Shown here piece after piece: positions 34,491 to 45,401 of a stretch of 64,000 nucleotides of DNA; within the stretch, counting starts at the first letter, position 1; each line of letters starts with the position of its first letter. A program made the position numbers and the translations under genes. This DNA comes from Siphonodentalium dalli. Its lineage: Eukaryota > Mollusca > Scaphopoda > Gadilida > Siphonodentaliidae. The stretch spans positions 125,312,754 through 125,376,753 of the forward strand of contig CP136061.1 in NCBI GenBank assembly GCA_032622095.1, in the 5' to 3' direction. Below the pieces are notes generated by a model. It was not told the origin of the DNA and made no database searches. It saw nothing but the letters and a program-made list of their open reading frames with translations.

Positions 34491-34880
34491 GAGATGTCTC
34501 TATTCCACCATATCAACGAAGAGCCAGATATACAGATGTTGTACAAATCAATAACACCGTAAACACACCGAGTAACACAATATATAAAAGAAACAATGCA
34601 TGTATGTGATCAGGTGTATTGTTGTACTGCACGTTGGGTACTGATGAAACTATTGAGTCTTTGTGTAATTATATATTATTTTATTGTGCAAATAACGAAA
34701 TTCCAGCTGTATGATAATTCACAGGCCTCTTCATAACATAATTGCATGGGAGTGCATATGAGCTCCAACGAAAGGGACCCTATGAGAGTTGCGAATAGCT
34801 CCCCTAAATGGACGTGAGGCGAGCAATACAGAACATTTGATTTCCGATGATAATTAAATACTAAAATATCATACTAGCTA

Positions 34881-35130
34881 CAGTAATGCCCTAATTAATC
34901 GACTGCTTAACCACAGCAGAATTATGGGTAACTTTTAAGGATTTAGTCGGAAATATGGCTTGTTGCCATTCATCGGAAAGCTCTCGGGGAGAGCTTTCCG
35001 ATGAATGGCAACAAGCCATATTTCCGAGAGCTTTTCGATGAATGGCAACAAGCCATATTTCCGACTAAATCCTGAAAAGTTACCCATAATTCTGCTGTGG
35101 TTAAGCAGTCGATTAATTAGGGCATTACTA
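34881..35130. mobile_element. Foldback MITE with TA duplication (copy 1)
   Basis: An almost complete palindrome flanked by TA (34879-34880, 35131-35132). Arms start CAGTAATGCCCTAATTAATC. Three copies in the window share this arm. TA duplication suggests Tc1/mariner-type mobilisation. This copy has an extra internal repeat of the arm tip. The ORF 35005-35199 runs through it and is not a gene. Confidence 0.85.
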
Positions 35131-36094
35131 TATTTGCCACCTTTACTATTATCTTATTCACGCCATGAATACATACATGTATCTGACTTTACATTATAAT
35201 GATTGATTGGGGTGATTAATATCCTTGGGTATGTCATATACGGGGTGAGTTTGTATGGTGGTTCCAACTTATGCATCGAGTTTCTCGAATATAAACCATA
35301 TATAATTGACTTCATATATATAATGAAACATAAAGTTAGTTCTAGAATGTAGCACCATACATGTATATACGAAACTTTGCATTCTGAAACAGCGTTGATT
35401 GCGTATTTTTCTGTGAAAATTGAAATGATAAATAGTTTTTATTTTGGCGAAATTTTGGCGAAATTTGATCAAATAGTTACTTTTTGTATTGTAAATGTTC
35501 TGGAATAATGTCAACACTGCTTGGTTTGGGTCTGAATGTGGACCGGAGAAGCTGCTAAGCTACAAAAAAACGGTCGATGTTGATATTTTCGAGTTGTTAG
35601 TTCGACTGTCACTGTTCACAACATTCCAAGCCAATGCTGTTACACTTGGTACTGACACGAGAATAACTTCCCAAAGCATTGATGTCAACAACTATCGATT
35701 TGTACAGGACAATATCAACAACAACGTAGAAACCGAGAAAGTTTAGTCGGAATTGGTGTGTCGATATGGACACAGATCAGTCACCCATGACACATCATAA
35801 TCATCTATTTTCATCGAAACATATGTGTGACCATGTCTACGAGTTGAGTCGAGAACCGTGTCCCAAAATCATCGTCCAGTTACGGAATCTGCTGAACATT
35901 GTTTTGAATGTTTCTACGGAGTCTGCGACGAACTGATATGCCTTCTGATTTATAGTGTTGTGATGTATGCATGGACTGGTTGTAAGGTTGTAGGCCGTTA
36001 ATGAACGCGGTTGTACCGCCATTCAACCACGGTCGAATGGTATCACCGCGCTTGACAATTTTCTTATAGTTATACGGCATTGCTTTATAAATGC

Positions 36095-36388
36095 ATGATA
36101 TTATTATGTCTCATCCTAATGGCACTTCGGTCGCTCGCCGAAAGCGACAACATGGGCGACATTAGTTGCACGCCAAAATTTAACATCAAAGGTGCTCGCC
36201 TAAACTTGCGATATTATATCACTTTTGGTGAACAACTAATATCGCATGTTTTATCGCTTTCGATATATGCACCAGAAGCGCCATTAGGGAGTGGCCCGAA
36301 TAGTATCGCAGTGACCGTAAATTCTTTATTGGCTTCTATGGCTTTTTCTACGGCATCACCTTTTGCCGTAGCTTATTTCGAGGGCTGA
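36095..36388 (+). CDS. Possible small secreted-protein ORF in a CpG-rich island
   Basis: An ATG at 36095 opens 97 codons whose N-terminus (MILLCLILMALRSLAES) looks like a signal peptide. CpG is markedly more frequent than in the flanks. The opposite strand is also open over 36370-36210 with strongly RNY codons (AVEKAIEANKEF...), so the true coding strand is uncertain. No family was recognised and no splice or poly(A) signals fix the ends. Confidence 0.25.
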   Translation: MILLCLILMALRSLAESDNMGDISCTPKFNIKGARLNLRYYITFGEQLISHVLSLSIYAPEAPLGSGPNSIAVTVNSLLASMAFSTASPFAVAYFEG

Positions 36389-38213
36389 GTTAACTACACA
36401 CATAACAATACCGGTATTTCAATTAATAAATTGTTTACTGTTTATACAACAAGTTGTTCACTGACCGACATTCGCGATTGCATTATCAATTTCATACTCA
36501 TTAAGGGGTCGATTAATTAACAGCGGTATACATAAACCGACGGATTATGTTGTTACGGGGTTTGCTATATAGAGGATCCACAAGGAGTCCCAGTTCATAG
36601 CGGAATTTACAAAACGAGTTCAGTAAATTTCCTGTTATTAAATGAACGTTTAATATCACAATTTATAGAATGTGTTCATTGAATGGAATAAGGATAGGAT
36701 CATGTAGTAAATAACTGTCTTGAATGTTTCAATCGAACTATCTGTGACTGTTACTGAGTATATCGTTGTCATACACGAATGTGATGTGCACCCACTAGTA
36801 TGCATCAATAAATGAAGTGCACATGTCACATGTGAGTGACTGGATAATTTCACACCTGTGCCTGGACAATTTCAGACCAAAACAAGTATGCCAATTAAAA
36901 TTACTTTTACATAATTGGAGTGATACCAGGGGGGGGGGTCGGAAAAAATTTCCAGGCACGTATGATGGGGTGGGTGGGTGTCTCTTGGGTCCAAAAAGCA
37001 GTTTTTTCCATATGACAATTTTTTTTCCATTCCTGCTATTGAGTCTTATTTTGATGTGTTTTGAACAGAAACGGGTCATATATAGTTAATAGTAATGCTA
37101 TACTACATATAGAGGTTATCAGAAGTTGGATCAGTTGCACAATGGCCAACAATAACCCAAATTCAACTTGATAAAACTAGAAACTGCGCTATTGGAAAAA
37201 TAAAATTTAATCAGGATTCCATCTACTGATACAACAAAATAAGAATAACTATGCAGAACTCAGCTGAAAATAAGTAATAAAATGAAAGCACACTTGACCA
37301 TATGTGACATGGAAATAAAGATATAATAAATAATGGAATAAAATAGACTTTTGACAACGTAAAACATAAAATCTTAACAAATAAATTGAAGGCCAGTCGG
37401 GCCAGCTTGAACAATTTCACATTGTTTTCCATGTTAATGTGGATCAGCTTGTAATGTTAATCACAGTAACGAAGATTTTATCGTCACTGATATCGTGAGC
37501 AAAAAAGAAGTGAAATTGGGCTATCCATCCATATTATTCCCAATTATTACGAAGCCTATTACTTCAGGCAGTGGCTACCAGTCTGCCATTGCAGGAATCA
37601 GGGAGCTAAATGTGTTCTGGAGTCGGGGAGCGAGTACACCGTGGAATGCTAAAGGTGAAGGTAACTGAAGAATGACCTTCACCTGATACATGCGACACGT
37701 TATTAAAGGATGACATCGCGTTTATTTGATTTGTACATAATATCTAAATAATTTAAACTGGTGAATGAATGGGGGAACGGATTTTTGTGAGCGGGAAATG
37801 TATTTAACTAGCTGTTGTAGATCTGGGTTTTTCCAGATCAAATTTGGCTGTGAGATAGCCCTGTCGTACATTTGGGGATTTATTTTAAAAAGTAAACACA
37901 TGACCTATGATTTTTCTTGCATTTTCGTGATCAACTGGTGTCAATCTAGCTGGTGAAACATCACTGGTATGGCCTGCAGGCTTCAATTCAGCGAATTTGG
38001 CCGAAACGTTAACACTGTCGCCTATGGGAAACCATTTAGTTCCTGCACGCTATAACATATTTCCTCAGTTCTGGTTTCTGAGATGCCCCAAGAAGAGTAG
38101 CGCGGGTATATCATGGTTATGTTTGGTATTAGCATTATTCTTCAAACTGGGATGAACTGGGATGAACAGTTGTATTTCCACATGTTTTGATAAACAATTT
38201 GATTCCAGCAATA

Positions 38214-38426
38214 CAGTAATGCCCTAATTAAACGACTCCATAACCACAGCAGAATAATGATTAATTTTTCAGGATTTAGTCGGAAATATGGCTTGTTGTC
38301 ATTCATCGGAAAGCTCTCCCCGAGAGCTTTCCGATGAATGACAACAAGCCATATTTCCGACTAAATCCTGAAAAATTACCTACTATTCTGCTGTGGTTAT
38401 GGAGTCGATTAATTAGGGCATTACTG
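38214..38426. mobile_element. Foldback MITE with TA duplication (copy 2)
   Basis: 213 bp, near-perfect hairpin, TA at 38212-38213 and 38427-38428, same arm as 34881-35130. Confidence 0.85.
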
Positions 38427-38694
38427 TATATCACATAGCAAATATCAAATACTCTGAAATTTGTTGTACTGGTACCTTGTATTATGTAGAATACTCAAAT
38501 GTGATTATGTGACTAGATCATGTGACTATATACTATGAAAATGAATGTTAATGTTAAAAACTTTGGCAATCTGCCTATATATCCCTTGAAATGTGATTAT
38601 GTTGACACATTTCTTGATTAATGACACTTATATGATAAATTCAAATAGTATCGTTATCTCATTATGCAATGTTCTATTCAAATATCGCGCAATA

Positions 38695-39026
38695 AATTAT
38701 GATAATGCAGGATAATCAGCTATTTGGTTGCTCAATTGATAATTTTATCAAATTTAGGGGGGGTGGGCAGGGGGGGGGGGGGTCGGAAAATATTTCCAGG
38801 CACGTATGATCATTTTAATTTTTTCCGGCCTCGGGGGACCCACCCACCCAATTTCTTCTGTTTCCGGACTTTTTTTCCAGGCAATTTTGGACACCCACCC
38901 TTTTTTTTCCGTTTCAGGAAGTTTTTTCCGGTCAGTTTTGGACACCCACCCCCCCCCCCCCCCTAAATTTGAGAAAATTATCATTTGAGCAACCAAATAG
39001 CTGATTATCCTGCATTATCATAATTT
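38695..39026. mobile_element. TIR element with G/C-run interior
   Basis: Inverted arms of about 65 bp (aaattatgataatgcagga to taaattt) enclose G-runs, repeated ccgg/ttttttcc words and C-runs. The interior word ggaaaatatttccaggcacg also occurs at about 36940-36965 next to another G-run. Confidence 0.7.
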
Positions 39027-39195
39027 CTGCATTAAATCACAAACCATTGCGAATAATCGAAAACCTTTGCACCAAATCGCATATATTTATCTAAAAGTAG
39101 TTTGCGATTCGCAAAGGTTTGCAATTTATCCCATAGCAGCTTTTCATTTATCGGGCTATTGTAGATCGATTAGTGTTTCACCGAGACCTGTTTAA

Positions 39196-39691
39196 AGGCA
39201 CGTGAGGCCTTAGTTGTCGAAAATATTCATATTTGTTCTAATCACCGTAAACAGAAAAAACATTAAAACGCATACAGTTTCGTTCATATATACCATGACC
39301 ATCACGTAAACAGCATGCTATCATAAAGACCTACTATATTTTACCTAAGCAAGAGCCTGATAGCTGTTACAGAAGACAGCACATTGCTACTGGCTAATCA
39401 CACATAAATGGCATAAACGCTCTTTATTAGTTCCATATCAGGAATTCACCAACAAAGAACGCTCTTTATTTTTACCATCATAATATAAACAAACACCAGA
39501 AAAGTAACTTTTTATGCTTTTGTTTACATAACAATGGTCAAACATTTGACAATAACATACTGTTTATGCGATATTTCTTATTTGTATACGGACAAAGTCT
39601 GTCTACATTTTGATGTTCTTTCTGTTTGTGGCGGTTTTTGACGGGTGGAAATATTTTCACAGGATACCCACCGCCAAGGCCAACCGTACCT
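39196..39691 (+). mobile_element. TTAA MITE, subfamily 1 (copy B)
   Basis: Same length, ends and orientation as copy A; TTAA at 39192-39195 and 39692-39695. Only a few substitutions separate copies A and B. Confidence 0.85.
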
Positions 39692-40051
39692 TTAAGATGT
39701 TTTATTTATAATGTTTAATTTAATATTATTACACACAAATTAAGAAATTTGGCCTATTATTTTAGATATTCAGACAAATGTTACTCCACGTACAGGTAAC
39801 AGGTAATGGAAATCCTGAAACCTAGGTATTAAACCTTAAATTAAGTACAAAAATACGATCAAGGATCTATACTTATAAAAGTAATATAATTCGGTTTATT
39901 TCATTTTGCACTATGCAAGGGAGTTCATGTAACTGATAACATGATCTCGAAGAACCTCGATCGAGGTTTTGAATTAATTCGATGTATAAACGCCATGACA
40001 CCATTTGGAATATAACATGCCACATTGTTGAATTTGCCGTCAGACATGTTT

Positions 40052-40345
40052 CGTAATTTCGAGTGCTGGTACCTGGGCAGGTTATCCACATAGTACCTAT
40101 ATATTTGGTAATCCAGATTACCCAAGCGTGTATTCTAGAGTACCTGTCTTGATATTTGGTACTCCATGGTACATGGACAGGTAATCCAGAGTACCTAGAT
40201 ATTTGGTACTCTAGAGTATCAACAATATGTGGTACTCTAGAGAACCATATTTGGTACTCCAGAGTACCAGCAATATTTGGTACCGCAGATTACCAACAAT
40301 TTGGTACTCCCCACGGGACAAGTTCAGTACCTACGTAGGTGCTCT
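40052..40345. repeat. Palindromic minisatellite with ggtactc(c/t)agagtacc units
   Basis: About ten units of tttggtactccagagtacc spaced 25-30 bp; each unit is itself a short palindrome. The ORF 40156-40338 is an artefact. Confidence 0.75.
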
Positions 40346-40694
40346 GGTGTACGTAATGTTTTAAGAGTGTACAATGACAGCAGTGAGATCAGTTCTCCTC
40401 GTTTTTACCATATAAGGAAATGAATGACAAGCATTGTTTTGTATTGAAAATGCTCACATAATTCTAAGTTAAAATGATGATATGTAAAGCCGAAGTGATC
40501 TATTTTTTTGTCATTTGATCGACGCTTCTTAATCTAGGACGGAGATGGTTCCTAGTTTTGTGGAATATATTATTTTCCTCCTAGTTTTGGATACATTTCA
40601 TGGAAAACTGATATCGATGTCTCAGCAAAGAAATAATCGCAGCCTAGAATTTAAAATTAAGTGGGCCTTTAACAAACAATTATCTTTTTTGCAG

Positions 40695-40793
40695 CGTTAT
40701 TCCAACACATCTTCAATATCAGGGGATACCATAGCGGTCCATCTTAGCGACGTCGGTAATAGACAACTATTCACCAAAACCGGTTACTATAAG
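40695..40793 (+). CDS. Receptor guanylate cyclase exon: start of kinase-homology domain
   Basis: A pyrimidine-rich acceptor (ttttttgcag) and a gtgagt donor bound 33 codons in phase 0 at both ends. The peptide ends in QLFTKTGYYK, equivalent to the conserved QVFAKT-YYKG stretch leading into the first beta strands of the kinase-homology domain of NPR receptors. The preceding exon ends at 17250, leaving an intron of about 23.4 kb. An open frame runs upstream through the acceptor, but that upstream part includes a repeat also present near 7672, so it is not taken as coding. Confidence 0.82.
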
Positions 40794-41689
40794 GTGAGTC
40801 AATTGTTGTGGGCATGTTCCATTTGGGTCCTTTATCGCTAAACTGTTACAATTATCGTAATTTTACGGCAAATTTGCTGCCAACAAATTTGAATAGTAAA
40901 AGTATCCCAAAGCGCGAATCTCTGGCAGATTGATTACACCTTGATGTAAAATTACGACAATTTAATGTAAAGATATATGATATAGAGTCTTTCATAAAAA
41001 TTATAGCACAATGTATGCTAGGAATGCGGTATTTTTCCACAGTGTAATTCAGTTATGCGCACTATTCAGTAAAAGGGGTGATAGTTTTGAAGATAGCATT
41101 GGGACGAACTATGCAACTTGAATATATGTAACCTCATAACCATAACTTATCCATAAGATGAGGACATGCACAGTGTCAACGCTAACTTTGTTGCTGGCAT
41201 AGCTTGACATAAGTATAACTTGACATTAGTAATAGAAAATATGCTAGCAATATATTTAGTTAGTTATAGCCTTTACCAATAACATTGCATAATTAATTAA
41301 TGTGCATGTGGTTACTATCCTAAATATCATAACTTTGTCCCTGGCGTTTATACCATATACAGTCTATGATTTGGGAAAAAGCTGACGAGAATTAGCATGT
41401 AATTCAATACTCCGCCGCTCCGTTGTCTGTGTATAAGGAAGTTCGTATAATTGGCAGACACATCCATTTTACATCTAGACCTAAAGCGACAGGAGTCATG
41501 TCCGAGTTTTAAGTGTTTTATTATTTATGCCAGAATGGCAAAGTAGATGCCTACTCGATAACTTAGGATCACACCAACCATGCCGGCTGGCGACTGCCTG
41601 AACTGGCTGACACAACGTATATTTGGTCAGCCTGTTCGCCTGAATAAGCTATTATTGAACTAATTTTAACAACACAAATAAGCAATTAT

Positions 41690-41890
41690 CGGCAATTAGT
41701 TGAATCTAAATCGACTTAGCAGATGTACGCTCTTTATAATGTGTTTCCTCTGTGGACCGCGCCATAAAATGGAATAACGGGTAAAAGTCCACTACCAGTT
41801 TGGGCTTATTTCAGACTGAAATAAGTCCAATATGAACCTATGTGAATATTTAGGTCCAATATGAACCTATTTGTACGAGGACGTGTTTAT
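41690..41890 (+). repeat. Partial copy of the gataatctgctta repeat family
   Basis: Shares acgctctttataatgtgttt and accgcgccataaaatggaat-like words with 2040-2110 and 31700-31760; ends are eroded. Confidence 0.55.
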
Positions 41891-42852
41891 TTGGCAGACA
41901 CATTAATTTTACATCTATATTGAAATCGACAGGAGTAATTTCCTTTTTTAGTGTATGACTCATGCCGACAAATTATACTCTGCATGTTAACGATTTAATT
42001 TCACAATCTCACGCAACGCAATAGGTCGTTGTCTGCAATTGAACAACTGAGACATTATATGAATTGGGCAGTTCCATTACGTGTTTCCCATTAGCAATCC
42101 GTGATATTTGCATATCACATATGATATATTTGCGTTTCGTGAACAAACGATGTTTTTATGTAGTTTTGATCATTCCAGGGGCAAATTGTTGCTATAAAGA
42201 AAATAGAAAAAGATAACATAACCATCACAAAACCATTATTATTGGAGATCAAACGGGTAAGTACGTGTACACATGTCGTTTTCGTGAATTTGACTTCGTA
42301 GAAAATGTTCCCGTTACCACACTGCATGGTTACGAAACATATTTATATTAGAACCCACAGATTCATACTTGTTACATACAGCATAACTATTATTTGTGTT
42401 TTCGTTGACATATATTCGACGCTCTACGTTGTGTGCATAATAGAACGATTGAGTTATCAATAAAGCATCACACAAAACATGAACCGCCTGAGAAGGTCGA
42501 TGATAGACCAAGAAGTGTGCAACCACGAAGACGTTGGCAGTACAGTTCATATATGTTTATATACCCTTGTGGAATATAATCACAAGGTTTGGGTGCATTT
42601 ACATAAGTATAACAATAACATCAGCCATTTAAAAAGCATCAAACACCTGGACATATTAATTTGTCGTGTCACTGGCAATACGTACAGGTTATCACCATGC
42701 ACTATCGTGCGGGTTCCAGAGATTCGTTTTATAAAAGATCGTGCTACCTGGGAAAGCCAAACAGAGAACGCATCGAGCCTTGAACGCCGATCTCAAAACA
42801 AATAAGGTGGTGATAACAAATATTTTAAATTTCATCGAACATATTATCCCAC

Positions 42853-43335
42853 TGGTCAAGTGGTCCTGCTAATGTACTATGACGCGTTTGGGTCCTGTTG
42901 AATTGATATGATTCTGTTAGTGCAAACTGATGCTGTTAAGAAAAAGTACCGTTATTTGTTTATGAAGTTTTCATTTTCGCGGTGATCGGATAATCTGAAC
43001 AAATACCTTCTAGAATACCTATAAAAAGCCATTATGTATATCAAACATTCAAAAACATTTATATTGCGAAATATTTTAAGCTGGTTGTATTAATTGTTGC
43101 AAATCAACTATAAGAATGGTAGCTATTCACCTTGTTTTACAAACACCAACGCAGCTGTATTATATTTAAAAAAAACGCTTGAATGTTTTCTGCAGATAAT
43201 AGCTCTTTCCCAAATCGCTCGAATTAACCAAACACCACTAAAGTGACAACTTTAGAAACAATAACAGCTTGCCCTACACACCATATAGCAATTCAGCAGA
43301 ACCGACCAGCAGCACATTAGCAGGACCACTTGAAC
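42853..43335. mobile_element. TIR element, ends tcaagtggtcctgctaatg
   Basis: Inverted ends of about 20 bp enclose 480 bp of AT-rich DNA. A diverged relative lies at about 55440-55880 (shared gctgttaa.aaaaa and cagcaggacc words). Confidence 0.65.
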
Positions 43336-45296
43336 ATGGGTGTTTTTTTACTGGAAGGTATATTAACGAACCAAAGCCGGACGCTTTGGGTCGTATATAG
43401 ACTATATCTGATTTTGTGACGTCACCAATTATTATCTAATACGACGCTGTTGTTTTGAATTTCGGGAGCGCGAATGTCGTACAGTAGATCGGTGGGCTTA
43501 AAGCATTAATGTCGTAATCGGCTGTCAAGAGGCCAACCCAAATCAGTCGACGTGCAACATTCTCCTATTTATATAAACGTCAGAAAATCATTTTTTTGTT
43601 TGATCTACGTGTATCTCAAATCTTTATTTTCCAACTGATGCACAGCAGTTGATCAATACTGCATGGTTCTGTAGAGACTATACCGTGCGAAAGGAAATAA
43701 GATAATATTTAATATGTATTTGATTGTTATGATAAGTCTGCATACTTACATGCATCTGATAATCCATATATATCCTATTTTCTTGAATAGAATGAAAGCA
43801 CATACTTATGAGCAAAGCAGAAGATACAATCAGTTCCACGCGAATTCGGTCACGCACTCTCGACAACATAAATAACTATTTATAATTACCCCACCAAACA
43901 TAAGCCTTATGGATGTGAATCTTATTTAGTGGGAATATATAAAGCGATTTTGACAAGAATTGTTTTAAACGCTACACGCAGAACCCCTATGTGATTGTTT
44001 TAGCTTTGGTTCGTTAATTACGCTTGCGTATGATCATATTAATATGGTAATGGCGTGGGAAATATGTTGTAGTGCTGACAGATTTGGTACTCCGCTCCAC
44101 CATATGACATTGTGATGCGGCCTTTGTGGAAACAAATTATGTTCGACAATTCAGTATGATACGGTCTGAATCAATGACACAACAGTTTGGAAATGGAACT
44201 ATCAAAATGTTTGGACATTGACACCGTAAACGACTCAACTGATTTGAAGCTAGTTACGATTGTATTTACTGTATCTTAATTAAATTTTCGTTGTTTCTGT
44301 TTACAAAGAAGTATATATACAAGCACTCTACATGTACGACATGCGACGACAAATTTCAATCTCAAATCACTGTATTATAGCACATAATCACACATACATA
44401 TATGTATGTACATCTTTCTACAGTTTGAATCAAAATATTAAAATTAATGCGACCGTATTTGTATGAATTCTTAAAATACATGTTATGAGGTGAAGTAATC
44501 TACTTATCAATCCGGTTCAAATATGTTTTACTTGTTCCATGTTAATTTTTACGAAATCTACTTTTATTTGATTCTAGTATATAAATAGCATGTTTGGAAC
44601 AAGAAGTTCTTCACGCAGGACCATTGCTTCTTTGATATTGAATGTTCAATGATTTTATTTTATATCGTTTTGATAGTCCAGAGGAACACCCAAAAATATT
44701 GTGTTAAAATATTATTTGGTAATTATGTGACTAGTTTATATGTGATATTTGATTTTCAACATTTTACCGTATAACAAAGCATATACGGTGTTAAATTAGA
44801 TTGTTTATGTTGTTGTAACTGGAGGTCTGATACCCTGCATACAACATTAATCAATACGGGAAGTAACTTCGATTTTCTGTATGTCGTGTATAATTTCAAC
44901 CAATTAGAGCAATCCCTGTATACGGAAGCAAACCGTAACGATCGTGAATACATCTAACTTAGGAAAATGTTTGTCTGTTTGCATATCCAATTGTGTAGTA
45001 TTTTCAAACAGTCTCATGGCTTCAGGCCGCCTTTTGGTATAATGAGAATTCTACGTGATTTCTAATTTAAACACATTTCAGAGATTCTAATTGCATTGAA
45101 ATTATCCAATAATTGTATTTCTGAAGAGCTTGGTGCTTTGGGCCTTTTCTTTGGCAGATGCTAACGGGCTCGTGTCGAGCAGAATTCAGAAATCATTATC
45201 CTGGTTTTTCTCGAGATCGTTGCACTGTGTCTGACGAGTATACCCTCTGATGGGTGCACATGCCAGTTAACGGCTCACCGTTTCATATTGTTTCAG

Positions 45297-45401
45297 ATAA
45301 AAGATATGACGAATGACCATTTTGTTCGTTTTATCGGAGCATGCGTAGATGGTCCCAATCAGTGTATTCTGACTGAATACTGTCCAAAGGGCAGCTTGCA
45401 G
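45297..45401 (+). CDS. Receptor guanylate cyclase exon: kinase-homology domain, hinge strand
   Basis: The acceptor (attgtttcag) and the donor (gtaaga) give exactly 35 codons, phase 0 to 0. The peptide contains [20 protein letters not shown] and then YCPKGSLQ. This matches the very conserved [25 protein letters not shown] block of NPR1/NPR2, which corresponds to the kinase hinge. The conservation and clean splice sites leave little doubt. The exon expected before it, carrying the VAIK-like strand, was not located. Confidence 0.95.

Larger units (their letters stand above)
17251..40694 (+). other. Large intron of the guanylate cyclase gene, filled with mobile elements
   Basis: About 23.4 kb between two phase-0 exon borders. 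It holds a Crypton-like pseudogene, several MITEs, the 8.9-kb LTR element, a triplicated 600-bp block and a palindromic minisatellite. Stretches 17251-18444, 18556-19540, 31841-32480, 34490-34880, 37090-37760 and 39700-40050 show no supported gene. Nothing here encodes a further receptor exon that could be recognised. Confidence 0.75.
40794..45296 (+). other. Intron region expected to hold an undetected exon
   Basis: Both flanking exons are in phase 0. Compared with NPR1/NPR2, about 25 residues are missing between YYK and the hinge exon (the GN-VAIK strand and the following helix). No open stretch with a VAIK-like motif and proper splice sites was seen. The region contains a partial MITE (41690-41890) and a TIR element (42853-43335). 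A moderately open stretch at 42690-42790 ending in a gtggtg donor-like site was considered but does not match the family. Confidence 0.55.

Noticed and set aside
36656-37089. ORFs on both strands (36656-36853, 36795-37079, 36817-37089)
   Set aside because: They overlap a G-run and a word shared with the TIR element at 38695; no codon bias or domain.
38724-38996. Three overlapping 60-80-codon ORFs on both strands, Pro/Gly/Phe-rich
   Set aside because: They are produced by G- and C-runs inside a TIR element.
40545-40694. Upstream extension of the 40695 exon as one long ORF (40545-40841)
   Set aside because: A good acceptor sits at 40694, and the upstream part shares a repeat (aaaattaagtgggccttta) with about 7672; the family match starts only after the acceptor.
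42479-42805. 108-codon ORF considered as the missing cyclase exon
   Set aside because: No VAIK-like strand and wrong phases for joining 40793 to 45297.
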